DNA from: Zobellia alginiliquefaciens
Lineage (GTDB): Bacteria; Bacteroidota; Bacteroidia; Flavobacteriales; Flavobacteriaceae
Length of the DNA: 64,000 nt
Reading direction: 5' to 3'
Assembly (NCBI RefSeq): GCF_029323795.1
Contig: NZ_CP119758.1
Location: forward strand, 3,224,001 to 3,288,000
In this document: piece by piece, positions 45,943 to 53,724 of the stretch
Position numbering within the stretch: position 1 is the first letter of the stretch
How the letters are laid out: every line of letters begins with the position of its first letter
Notes under the pieces: model-generated
The model's database searches: none
What the model was told of the DNA's origin: nothing
Seen by the model: only the letters and a program-made list of their open reading frames with translations
Translations under genes and position numbers: made by a program

Positions 45943-47199
45943 CTATAATTGAGCAACTTCTTTTTGGCTTTTGATTTTTTTCAATCTATCCAATGCCTCT
46001 ATGTAATAATAATCGGCATAGATTAGTGCAACATCTATTTCTGAACCTAATGATTTTGCACCTGTAGAATGTAATAAAAACGAATTGGCTTTACCAACGC
46101 CTGAATAATTTTCAGAACTTAAAGAGCTTAACATTTTTAAGGCGGCGTTATAATATTTTTGCTTTTGAGTTGTATCCTCTAAAAAGGTGCTGAGCTCTAA
46201 TAAGCCTGAAGCAACAACTGCAGCAGCGGAAGCGTCCCTTTCTTCTTTTTCTAAATTAGGAACGTCGAAATCCCAATATGGAACATAATCCTCAGGTAAA
46301 AGCTCAAGGTATCTGTCCGACAATTTTTGAGCAAAATCCAAGAATTTCTTATCTCCTGTTTCACGATATACCATGCTGAATCCATAAATCCCCCATGCTT
46401 GACCTCTTGACCATCTACTATCATCTGCGTAGCCTTGTTTGGTATGATGGTTCAGCACACTGCCCGTGATGGAATCATATTCTATAACGTGCCAAGATGT
46501 ATAATCATCTCTAAAATGATTTTTCATGGTGGTCTCGGCGTGTTTGATCGCGATATCCTTCAACTCAGAATCTCCTCCGTTCTTAGCAGCCCAAAACAAG
46601 AGCTCTAGGTTCAACATGTTATCGATTATGGTGATATGTTGCTGCCATCTTGGGTGCATCTTGTTAGACCAAGATTTTATTGTGCCTACTTTTGGGTTGT
46701 ACCTCGATACCAATGATTTTGCCGATGTTAACAGAATGTCTTTATACTCTTTTTTGTCTCCTAGCTTATAGCCATTGCCAAATGCAGGAAACATCATAAA
46801 ACCAATATCGTGATGCTCTGTAATTGTTTTATAATCTTCAAAAACTTCAGTTCTTTTAATGGCTTCGGTTTTCCATTTTTCATCTTTGGTCAGGTCGTAC
46901 ATGTACCATAGAATACCGGGGTAAAAGCCCGAGGTCCAAACCAACCTTCCATTGGGAACTTCTTTCCACTCTTTTTCGTTAGTTTCTATAAGTCGTGGGT
47001 GTTTGGTTAGGTCCGTTAATTTTGGAACTGATGTTTCTAATTGAGATTCACAATTATCGATAGCGCTTTCTAAATCAAATGTAGCTATTGTTTCATGGGT
47101 ATTAGACTCGCTATTGGATTTAATTTTTTTAGGTGCGTCATGACAGGCGAAAAGTAAAGAACAAATACTAAAAAGTAGTAGTTTGGTACATTTTGTCAT
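45943..47199 (-). CDS. GH88 unsaturated uronyl hydrolase, lipoprotein, inside the trp operon
   Basis: A protein of 418 residues from the ATG at 47199. A start at 47265 precedes the signal peptide. The lipobox is LLFAC (Cys 19). GH88 marks are [12 protein letters not shown] (catalytic Asp 131) and [15 protein letters not shown] (Asp 193), as well as [19 protein letters not shown]. These enzymes remove the 4,5-unsaturated uronic acid left by polysaccharide lyases (ulvan, glycosaminoglycan and related substrates). There is no lyase, SusC or sulfatase nearby. It is co-oriented with the trp genes, 74 bp from trpF and 37 bp from trpB, so it is probably in the same mRNA. Confidence 0.93.
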   Translation of the reverse strand: MTKCTKLLLFSICSLLFACHDAPKKIKSNSESNTHETIATFDLESAIDNCESQLETSVPKLTDLTKHPRLIETNEKEWKEVPNGRLVWTSGFYPGILWYMYDLTKDEKWKTEAIKRTEVFEDYKTITEHHDIGFMMFPAFGNGYKLGDKKEYKDILLTSAKSLVSRYNPKVGTIKSWSNKMHPRWQQHITIIDNMLNLELLFWAAKNGGDSELKDIAIKHAETTMKNHFRDDYTSWHVIEYDSITGSVLNHHTKQGYADDSRWSRGQAWGIYGFSMVYRETGDKKFLDFAQKLSDRYLELLPEDYVPYWDFDVPNLEKEERDASAAAVVASGLLELSTFLEDTTQKQKYYNAALKMLSSLSSENYSGVGKANSFLLHSTGAKSLGSEIDVALIYADYYYIEALDRLKKIKSQKEVAQL

Positions 47200-47273
47200 T
47201 ATATTGGTTTTTGTCAGTAGTAGTTTTCTCTTTTTTGGGTTACTGGTTAGTTTGAGATTGCTCATAAATTTGT

Positions 47274-47960
47274 TCAGATTGCTATCAAACTTTTAAATTC
47301 TTTTACTTTTTCAACATCTTTCAGTCCTGGCTCAATTTCAAATTTACTGTTCACGTCAATGGCGTGGCAATATTTTGCTTCGGGCCTTTTCATAAATTTC
47401 TTTAAGGAATCTAGTTCATTTAGTCCTATTCCTCCACTTAGAAAATAAGGTTTGGTTGACGGATAGTCTTTTAAAACACCCCAGTCAAAAGCATAACCGT
47501 TTCCTCCGGGTAATTCTCCTTTGGTATCAAAAAGGAAGAAATCACAAACTGCCTCGTAAGGCTTAAGCATTTCAAAGTCAAAATTGTTTTTGATTGAAAA
47601 TACTTTTATAATCTCAATATGCTTTGCTTTCTGTTTCAGTTCTGCACAATACTGCGGTGTTTCTGAACCGTGCAATTGTACCAACAAAAGATTGTAATCT
47701 TCTACGCGTTCCAGTACGGTTTTAATGTTAGCGTCTACAAATACACCTACTTTCTTTATCGTATGCGGAACGGCCGTCATTGGGCCTGAAAAGTGTCGTT
47801 TTGATTTATCCCAAAAAATAAAACCTAAATAGTCGGGTTTTAAACCGGCAATTTCGGCCGTGTTTTTCTTCATACCACACACCTTTAATTTAATAGGAGC
47901 GTTTTCTATGGTAGAAGGCACTTCTTTTTTAGTGGTGTAATGATAGTTCATTTGAGACAT
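47274..47960 (-). CDS. trpF: Phosphoribosylanthranilate isomerase
   Basis: A TIM-barrel protein of 228 residues that converts N-(5-phosphoribosyl)anthranilate to CdRP. Cys in KLKVCGMKK is the catalytic base and Asp in HAIDVNSKFE is the acid. FLSGGIGLNEL and LVQLHGSETPQY are also present. The N-terminal 24 residues before KLKVCG are longer than usual. An ATG at 47951 is an alternative start. It is separate from trpC here, unlike the E. coli fusion. Confidence 0.95.
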   Translation of the reverse strand: MSQMNYHYTTKKEVPSTIENAPIKLKVCGMKKNTAEIAGLKPDYLGFIFWDKSKRHFSGPMTAVPHTIKKVGVFVDANIKTVLERVEDYNLLLVQLHGSETPQYCAELKQKAKHIEIIKVFSIKNNFDFEMLKPYEAVCDFFLFDTKGELPGGNGYAFDWGVLKDYPSTKPYFLSGGIGLNELDSLKKFMKRPEAKYCHAIDVNSKFEIEPGLKDVEKVKEFKSLIAI

Positions 47961-47976
47961 AGCTTTTGGGTCGTCA

Positions 47977-48759
47977 TTAAGACAGTTGGTTTATAAATTC
48001 TTTAGCATTCTCACCGGGATTATCGGTTTTCATAAAATTCTCACCAATTAAGAATCCCTGGTAGCCATAAGGTTTTAAATCCTTAATGGCCTCTATGGAA
48101 CTGATTCCACTTTCTGAGACCTTTACAAATTCATCTGGAATTATCTTTGAAAGCGATTTGCTGGTTTCCAAGCTCACCTCAAAGGTCTTTAGATTTCTGT
48201 TATTGACACCTAACATGTCTAGGCTGGGCATAATGCTTTTATGTAGCTCAGCTTCGTTGTGAACCTCAAGAAGAACATCTAGGTCAAGACTCTTGGCGAG
48301 CTCCGAAAGTGTTTTTATTTCTTCTTTGGATAAAATAGCTGCAATTAATAGAATGACATCCGCTCCATGGGCTTTAGCTTCTAAAATTTGATATTCATCT
48401 ATAATGAACTCTTTGCGCAATAATGGCATCTGTACGGCTGCTCGAGCCAATATCATGTCATCTAATGAACCTCCAAAATATTTCCCATCCGTTAGAACGG
48501 ACATGCCGCAGACCCCTGCATTTTCATATCCGGTAGCTACATCTTGAACGTTCAGCCCTTGATTGATTTCCGATTTTGACGGAGACCGACGTTTGTGTTC
48601 CGCAATAATACCGCTATTGCTATTACGAAGTGCATTGCTCAAAGACACTGTTTTTCGTGAGAACAAAACCGATTTCTCTAATTGTGAAACGGGAATAAGC
48701 GAGCTTTTAAGGTCTACTTCCTTGCGTTTGTCGGCTACTATTTTATCTAGAATGTTCAT
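47977..48759 (-). CDS. trpC: Indole-3-glycerol phosphate synthase
   Basis: A TIM-barrel protein of 260 residues that closes the indole ring of CdRP. Motifs are IIAEHKRRSPSKSEI (catalytic Lys, substrate Ser), GMSVLTDGKYFGGS, LRKEFIIDEYQILEA and LLEVHNEAE. LGVNNRNLKTFEVSLETS and SESGISS complete the active site. It lies 27 bp after trpD and 16 bp before trpF. Confidence 0.96.
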   Translation of the reverse strand: MNILDKIVADKRKEVDLKSSLIPVSQLEKSVLFSRKTVSLSNALRNSNSGIIAEHKRRSPSKSEINQGLNVQDVATGYENAGVCGMSVLTDGKYFGGSLDDMILARAAVQMPLLRKEFIIDEYQILEAKAHGADVILLIAAILSKEEIKTLSELAKSLDLDVLLEVHNEAELHKSIMPSLDMLGVNNRNLKTFEVSLETSKSLSKIIPDEFVKVSESGISSIEAIKDLKPYGYQGFLIGENFMKTDNPGENAKEFINQLS

Positions 48760-48786
48760 GCTAATGATTCGCTCTTGAATACTGAT

Positions 48787-49782
48787 TTAATTTTTACTCA
48801 ACTCCTGCAACTTCCTTAAGGCATCTAGACCTTTTCCGGCTAAAAGTGATTCTTTGGCTTTTTCAAAACCTTGCAAGGGAGTCAAGTTTTTAACCGTTGC
48901 AATGGCAATACCCGCATTGGCACAGACTACATTGTTTTGTGCTTCCGTACCGCGGCCTTGCAACACGTTTACAAATATTTGTGCCGAATCTTCAATGGAG
49001 TCGCCACCTACAATCTGAGACTGCTGTATTTTTTGAACCCCAAAATCTTCAGGTTTCAACATGCTTTCTGAATTGTTGGAAATGGTTTTTGTATTTCCGG
49101 TCAATGATATTTCATCATAACCATCTAAAGCATGAAGAACAGTAAATTTTTTATCGGTATTTTGATATAGGTACCCGTACATTCTAGCAAGTTCCAAATT
49201 AAAAACACCTACCATTTGGTTCTTCGGAAAAGCCGGATTAACCATTGGTCCAAGCATGTTGAAAAACGTCTTTACCGCTAATTCCCTCCGAATAGGGCCA
49301 ACATTTTTCATGGCTGGGTGAAATAAAGGAGCGTGTAAAACACAAATTCCAGCTTCATCAATAGATTTCTTTAGGAAGTCAGCTTCGTTACTGAACTTAA
49401 TCCCCAGAAATTCCATTACATTACTACTTCCGCATTTGGAGGAGACACCATAATTACCATGTTTGGTTACGTGCACTCCCGCACCTGCGGTAACAAATGA
49501 AGCCAAGGTAGAGATGTTAAAAGTGTCTTTTCCGTCACCACCGGTTCCACATAAATCAATTGGGTTGTAGTCGGAAAGGTCTACGGCCAAACACAATTCT
49601 AAAAGGGCATCTCTGAAACCTTCCAGCTCTTCAATAGCAATACTACGCATCATATAAACGGTTAGGAATGCCGCAATCTGACTTGTATTGTAATCTCCTT
49701 TTGCAATATTCACCAACACTTGCTTTGCTTCCTCTTTTTCAAGAATATCGTGATTGATGAGTTTATTTAATATTTCTTTCAT
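48787..49782 (-). CDS. trpD: Anthranilate phosphoribosyltransferase
   Basis: A protein of 331 residues that transfers phosphoribose from PRPP to anthranilate. PRPP-binding motif DLCGTGGDGKDTFNISTLAS is intact. KHGNYGVSSKCGSSNVMEFL and HPAMKNVGPIRRELAVKTFF are also present. Small differences (NYG for NRG/NRS) are not at the known catalytic positions. It is not fused to trpG. Confidence 0.96.
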   Translation of the reverse strand: MKEILNKLINHDILEKEEAKQVLVNIAKGDYNTSQIAAFLTVYMMRSIAIEELEGFRDALLELCLAVDLSDYNPIDLCGTGGDGKDTFNISTLASFVTAGAGVHVTKHGNYGVSSKCGSSNVMEFLGIKFSNEADFLKKSIDEAGICVLHAPLFHPAMKNVGPIRRELAVKTFFNMLGPMVNPAFPKNQMVGVFNLELARMYGYLYQNTDKKFTVLHALDGYDEISLTGNTKTISNNSESMLKPEDFGVQKIQQSQIVGGDSIEDSAQIFVNVLQGRGTEAQNNVVCANAGIAIATVKNLTPLQGFEKAKESLLAGKGLDALRKLQELSKN

Positions 49783-49838
49783 GGTACTGTTCTTACTACT
49801 ATGGAAACGGTTTGATATATTTTTTTAGACTTCTAAAT

Positions 49839-50402
49839 TTAATTTTTCAACCAGTTAGAAAGAATGCTTTTGCCTTCAGGAGTCAAAACCGATTCAGGGT
49901 GGAACTGTACTGCGGAAACGTCATAGACCTTGTGGCGAAGTGACATAACCTGACCGTTTTCATCAACTGAGGTAGCTTCTAGGCTTTCCGGTAAATTTGG
50001 GTCCACTACCCATGAATGGTAGCGTCCCACATTTATCTTTTTGGGAAGGCCTTCAAAATTAGGGTCGTCTTTGGTAATGGTTATTTCAGTAGCGATACCG
50101 TGGTATACTTCGTCTAAATTAATTATTGAACCACCAAAAACTTCACCTATGGCCTGTTGGCCCAAGCACACCCCAAAAATACTCTTGGTAGGTGCATATT
50201 TGGCAATAATTTCCTTTAAAAGTCCTGCTTCGTCCGGAATTCCTGGTCCAGGTGAAAGCACTATTTTATCAAAAGCATCAACTTCTTCCAAAGTCAATTG
50301 GTCGTTACGTTTTACTATAACCTGACAATCTAAATCCTCTAAATAATGAACCAAGTTGTATGTAAAACTATCGTAGTTGTCTATTACTAAAATCTTCTTC
50401 AT
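49839..50402 (-). CDS. trpG: Anthranilate synthase component II (glutamine amidotransferase)
   Basis: A protein of 187 residues that supplies ammonia to TrpE. The class I amidotransferase triad is seen as Cys in FGVCLGQQAIGE and His/Glu in QFHPESVLTPEG. The oxyanion strand is SPGPGIPDEAG. It starts 2 bp after the trpE stop, so the two subunits are probably coupled in translation. It may also serve aminodeoxychorismate synthase, as in some bacteria. Confidence 0.96.
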   Translation of the reverse strand: MKKILVIDNYDSFTYNLVHYLEDLDCQVIVKRNDQLTLEEVDAFDKIVLSPGPGIPDEAGLLKEIIAKYAPTKSIFGVCLGQQAIGEVFGGSIINLDEVYHGIATEITITKDDPNFEGLPKKINVGRYHSWVVDPNLPESLEATSVDENGQVMSLRHKVYDVSAVQFHPESVLTPEGKSILSNWLKN

Positions 50403-50404
50403 GG

Positions 50405-51802
50405 TTATATGGTTTCAGCAATTTTCAATGCTTTGGTCAGTGCGCCCAATTTGTTATAGGTTTCTTGCAATTCGTCTTCGGGGTTTGATGCGGCAACAAG
50501 ACCTGCGCCCGCTTGGTAATTTAACTGGTGGTTTTTGCTCAAGAACGTACGGATCATAATGGCATGGTTGAAATTACCATCAAAATCCATAAAGCCGATG
50601 GCGCCACCATAGTATCCTCTACTGGTTTTTTCATACTTCTCAATAAGCTGCATGGCCATATGTTTTGGTGCGCCGCTTAACGTTCCTGCTGGAAAGGTGT
50701 CCGCAACCACTTTCATGGTAGGCGTATCTTTTTTCTTTTGCCCTACAACTTTTGATACCAGATGAATAACGTGGGAAAAGAACTGTACTTCTCTATAATT
50801 GGTTACCTCTACCAAACTACCGTTTCGGCTTAAATCGTTACGAGCCAAATCTACCAACATTACATGTTCGCTATTTTCCTTGTCGTCTTCTTTAAGTTGT
50901 TTGGCAAGAATGGCATCTTGTTCATCGTTTCCGGTACGTTTAAAGGTTCCGGCGATAGGGTGAATTTCTGCTTTGCCTTCCTTTACAATAAGTTGCGCTT
51001 CAGGAGAACTTCCAAAAATCTTGAAATCGCCGTAGTCAAAATAAAACAAGTAAGGCGATGGATTGATGGAGCGAAGTGCTCGGTACACGTTAAATTCATC
51101 CCCTTTGAATCCTTGAGAAAATCTACGAGATAAAACCAGTTGAAAAACATCACCACGTTGACAGTGTTTTTTAGCTAACCGAACGTGTTCTCTATACTCT
51201 TCATCTTCCAGATTGGAAGTAGCGTCTCCATCCAAAGAGAAATTATAGGAAGCAAAAGTGCGTACGTTTAGAATATGTGCTATTTCAGAGGTGTTTTCAT
51301 CAGTATTAAAACAATGTGCGAAAATATAAGCCTCGTTCTTATGATGGTCTATTGCAATGATGTTTTGGTAGACCGCATAGTAAATATCGGGAATGGAAAT
51401 AGAATTGTCCTTTTTGGTGATTTCTACATCTTCATAGTAGCGCACGGCATCATAGGCCATATAACCAAAAATACCATTGTTAATGAATTTAAAATCGCTT
51501 TCGTCGGCTTCAAATTTTTTGCTGAACTCGTGCAGGACATTTACAACGTCTGTACCTTCGTTTATTTCCGTTTCTTGTGAAGTTTGGTCAGGAAAACGCT
51601 CAATAATCGTTTCGTTCTCTATTTTTATTGATGCAATAGGGTTGCAGCAGATATACGAAAAACTATTGTCGTTAGCGTGATAGTCGCTACTTTCAAGCAA
51701 GATACTATTAGGGAAGCGGTCTCTAATTTTTAGATAAACGCTTACCGGCGTAATGGTATCGGCCAGGATTTTTTTGTGGAATGATTTTAATTTGTACTTC
51801 AT
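50405..51802 (-). CDS. trpE: Anthranilate synthase component I
   Basis: A protein of 465 residues from the ATG at 51802 (MKYKLKSFHKKILAD). A start at 51823 falls in the attenuator hairpin. It converts chorismate and ammonia to anthranilate. The N-terminal feedback-site element LLESSDYHANDNSFSYICC matches the LLES motif that binds Trp. Catalytic region: HPIAGTFKRTGNDEQD, ENSEHVMLVDLARNDLSR and PAGTLSGAPKHMAMQLI. It is regulated by the leader described at 51823-51969. Confidence 0.96.
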   Translation of the reverse strand: MKYKLKSFHKKILADTITPVSVYLKIRDRFPNSILLESSDYHANDNSFSYICCNPIASIKIENETIIERFPDQTSQETEINEGTDVVNVLHEFSKKFEADESDFKFINNGIFGYMAYDAVRYYEDVEITKKDNSISIPDIYYAVYQNIIAIDHHKNEAYIFAHCFNTDENTSEIAHILNVRTFASYNFSLDGDATSNLEDEEYREHVRLAKKHCQRGDVFQLVLSRRFSQGFKGDEFNVYRALRSINPSPYLFYFDYGDFKIFGSSPEAQLIVKEGKAEIHPIAGTFKRTGNDEQDAILAKQLKEDDKENSEHVMLVDLARNDLSRNGSLVEVTNYREVQFFSHVIHLVSKVVGQKKKDTPTMKVVADTFPAGTLSGAPKHMAMQLIEKYEKTSRGYYGGAIGFMDFDGNFNHAIMIRTFLSKNHQLNYQAGAGLVAASNPEDELQETYNKLGALTKALKIAETI

Positions 51803-51822
51803 GTTGATAGTATTCAAATGCA

Positions 51823-51849
51823 AAAGGCTTGTCGTGATGACAAGCCTTT
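51823..51849 (-). terminator. trp attenuator terminator
   Basis: On the minus strand AAAGGCTTGTC, loop ATCAC, GACAAGCCTTT, then TTTTGCATTT: an 11-bp perfect stem 21 bp ahead of trpE. An alternative antiterminator pairs TCGTGA (51883-51878) with TCACGA (51837-51832), and TAAGC (51875-51871) with GCTTG (51845-51841). This would open the terminator. Confidence 0.85.
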
Positions 51850-51877
51850 ATATAGTTTTACTACAATGATGCTTAGC

Positions 51878-51934
51878 TCACGATATCTGTCGAGAGTTGT
51901 TCCACCACCAAGTATTTGTGTTATTTCTGTTCAT
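51878..51934 (-). CDS. trpL: trp leader peptide with three consecutive Trp codons
   Basis: An 18-codon frame reading MNRNNTNTWWWNNSRQIS and stop. Three TGG codons in a row lie at residues 9-11. A ribosome stalled there would mask the CTCTCGA segment and leave TCGTGAGCTAAGC free to form the antiterminator. A ribosome reaching the stop codon would cover TCGTGA and let the terminator form. The start lies a few bases after the promoter, so the mRNA is nearly leaderless. An in-frame ATG at 51955 lies upstream of the -7 box and is rejected. Confidence 0.9.
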   Translation of the reverse strand: MNRNNTNTWWWNNSRQIS

Positions 51935-51939
51935 TGGCT

Positions 51940-51969
51940 CAAATATAGAAATCATTTTTAAAACCACAA
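51940..51969 (-). promoter_or_regulatory. Canonical Bacteroidota promoter of the trp operon
   Basis: On the minus strand TTG (51969-51967), exactly 19 nt, then TATATTTG (51947-51940), a full match to TTG-N19-TAnnTTTG. The expected start site (about 51936-51934) nearly coincides with the leader ATG at 51934. Confidence 0.85.
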
Positions 51970-51992
51970 ACCCATTTGTTTGAAAAAAACAA

Positions 51993-52021
51993 AACCCTGC
52001 AATCGTGTGAAATGCAGGGCT
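51993..52021 (-). terminator. Terminator of the YceI gene
   Basis: CCCTGCA and TGCAGGG form a perfect stem around an 11-base loop. On the minus strand it runs into TTTTGTTTTTTTC. It ends the MarR-YceI unit ahead of the trp promoter. Confidence 0.88.
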
Positions 52022-52043
52022 TAAATTTTACAGTTGTACCAAT

Positions 52044-52619
52044 TTAGAATTCTAGGTCGACCACTAGGTCAAACTCGTCATAAATGGCTTTATCGCCTAA
52101 GTTGTCAAAGAAACTACCGGAACCATATTTAATGTCATAAGCAGTTCTGTCTACTTTTACGGTAGCAGTTGCTTTGCTACCATACACAGATACATCAAAA
52201 GTTACAGGTTTAGTAACACCTTTAATAGTAAGGTCTCCTGTTACTTCGTAAGAATTTTTTCCTGTAGGCTCAACTTTGGTGAAAACCAATTTAGCGGCAG
52301 TGTGCTTTTCGGTACCAAAGAAATCGTCAGATTTTAAATGGCCTTCTAATTTTCCTTTTGATTCCCCTTCTAAATCTGTAGCCACTAAAGTAGTCATGTC
52401 AGCTTCAAATTCTCCGCCGGTCAATTTATCGCCGTCAAAAATTAATGTACCGGATTTTAAGTCCACATTTCCGTAATGTGATCCGGTTACCTTGTACGCC
52501 TTCCAAGTAATTGTACTTGCTTCGGTCTTTACTTCTTTTTTTTCTTCAGCTACTGGTTCAGTTGCTGTTGCTACGCCAAATACCATGGCAAGCGCCAAAC
52601 TTAATACTCCTTTTTTCAT
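52044..52619 (-). CDS. YceI-family periplasmic protein
   Basis: A protein of 191 residues with a signal peptide (MKKGVLSLALAMVFGVATA). The body is the YceI lipocalin-like barrel with TITWKAYKVTGSHYGNVDL, DDFFGTEKHTAAKLVFTK and VTGDLTIKGVTKPVTFDV. Such barrels bind isoprenoid quinones or similar lipids. It lies 34 bp after the MarR gene on the same strand, a pairing frequent in Flavobacteriaceae and probably controlled by MarR. Confidence 0.92.
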   Translation of the reverse strand: MKKGVLSLALAMVFGVATATEPVAEEKKEVKTEASTITWKAYKVTGSHYGNVDLKSGTLIFDGDKLTGGEFEADMTTLVATDLEGESKGKLEGHLKSDDFFGTEKHTAAKLVFTKVEPTGKNSYEVTGDLTIKGVTKPVTFDVSVYGSKATATVKVDRTAYDIKYGSGSFFDNLGDKAIYDEFDLVVDLEF

Positions 52620-52653
52620 AATTGATGTTTAAAATTAATTGATAATAGTGTTT

Positions 52654-53103
52654 CTATTCAAATTTATTGAACAATATGTTCAGTTGTTTCATTTCTTTGT
52701 CCGATAGATTTTGAAGAATCTTGTCTTCTGCTTCAGACATTGCAATATCCATTTTTTTTAGGATGTTAAGGCCTTCCTTTGTTATACGTATTTCAACCTT
52801 TCTTCGGTTGGATGGGCAAACTTGTCTTTTTGCAAACCCTTTTAATATTAACTTGTCTACCAACCGAGTGGTATTACTCATTTTGGTTACCATACGTTCG
52901 TTTAGCGTAGCTAAACTTGCGGGCTTATCATTCTGCCCCCTTAGGATACGTAAAACATTAAACTGCTGCAATGATACTCCGTACGGTTTTAATGCCGCCG
53001 TTAATGCTTCATTTATAAGATTGCCAACCAGTAAAAAGTGAATCAGCGTTCGGCTTTTTAAGGGGAGTTCTTTTTCAATCTTTAAAACATCTTCAACATT
53101 CAT
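52654..53103 (-). CDS. MarR-family transcriptional regulator
   Basis: A protein of 149 residues with the winged helix-turn-helix. LQQFNVLRILRGQNDKPASL is followed by LNERMVTKMSNTTRLVDKLI as the recognition helix. The beta-wing contains RQVCPSNRRKVEIRITKEG. A perfect palindrome lies 14 bp upstream of its start (53117-53128), which suggests self-repression. It is in one unit with the YceI gene. The inducer is unknown. Confidence 0.92.
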   Translation of the reverse strand: MNVEDVLKIEKELPLKSRTLIHFLLVGNLINEALTAALKPYGVSLQQFNVLRILRGQNDKPASLATLNERMVTKMSNTTRLVDKLILKGFAKRQVCPSNRRKVEIRITKEGLNILKKMDIAMSEAEDKILQNLSDKEMKQLNILFNKFE

Positions 53104-53116
53104 GTTACTACAACTA

Positions 53117-53128
53117 TTGTATATACAA
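53117..53128. promoter_or_regulatory. Palindromic MarR operator candidate
   Basis: TTGTATATACAA is a perfect 12-bp palindrome directly upstream of the MarR gene, inside the divergent region shared with the rhodanese gene. Its size and AT content fit MarR boxes. Confidence 0.65.
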
Positions 53129-53263
53129 ATGTATGTTGAATGTTTGATATGGAAATGTGTTTACACTTTAATTTTTTGTTAAATGTTTGGGAGAAGCATT
53201 TGCTGTAAAATCCGTAATTTTGAATTTTAATTGATATTCGCTTTAGCGATAAAAAAGAACGTT

Positions 53264-53575
53264 ATGAATTTATCACAAGAAGATTGGGAAGAGCAACTGG
53301 AAAAAGACGATAACGCATTTATTCTAGATGTTAGAACCCCGGAAGAAGTAGAGGAAGGGTATATTCCAAATTCTACTAATATAGATTTTTATCTTGGACA
53401 AGATTTTTTAAACGAAGTCGAAAAGCTTGATAAAAGTAAGAATTACTATGTCTACTGCCGCAGTGGAAATAGGAGCGGGCAGGCTTGCGCGATTATGAAT
53501 AGCGTGGGAATTGAAAATGCCTATAACCTAGAAGGTGGCTTTATGAATTGGGACGGTGCGGTAGAAGGCGAGTAA
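53264..53575 (+). CDS. Rhodanese-like domain protein
   Basis: A single-domain cytoplasmic protein of 103 residues from the ATG at 53264 (MNLSQEDWEEQLEKDD). A start at 53231 lacks family character. Domain marks are AFILDVRTPEEVEEGYIPNS and the catalytic loop YVYCRSGNRSG with the active Cys. It transfers sulfane sulfur or acts as a sulfur carrier. The acceptor is unknown. It is divergent from the MarR gene. Confidence 0.92.
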   Translation: MNLSQEDWEEQLEKDDNAFILDVRTPEEVEEGYIPNSTNIDFYLGQDFLNEVEKLDKSKNYYVYCRSGNRSGQACAIMNSVGIENAYNLEGGFMNWDGAVEGE

Positions 53576-53625
53576 TAGCTTTTTAACGTGTCCTAAATAT
53601 ATAGGTCTCTATAACTCGTAAAATG

Positions 53626-53671
53626 AGTCCTCAATTGATACTTGCATAAAGTGTCTTTTGAGGACTTTTTT
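53626..53671 (+). terminator. Terminator after the rhodanese gene
   Basis: AGTCCTCAA and TTGAGGACT, with a partly paired inner stem (ACTT/AAGT), followed by TTTTTT. It lies about 50 bp past the stop. Confidence 0.85.
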
Positions 53672-53724
53672 AGTTTTTACAAATTTTGTATCTAAATTGT
53701 ACATTCCTAAATAAACCATTTGCC

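Noticed and set aside
51935-51955. In-frame ATG at 51955 as the start of the trp leader peptide
   Set aside because: It lies upstream of the -7 element TATATTTG, so it would not be in the mRNA made from the canonical promoter.
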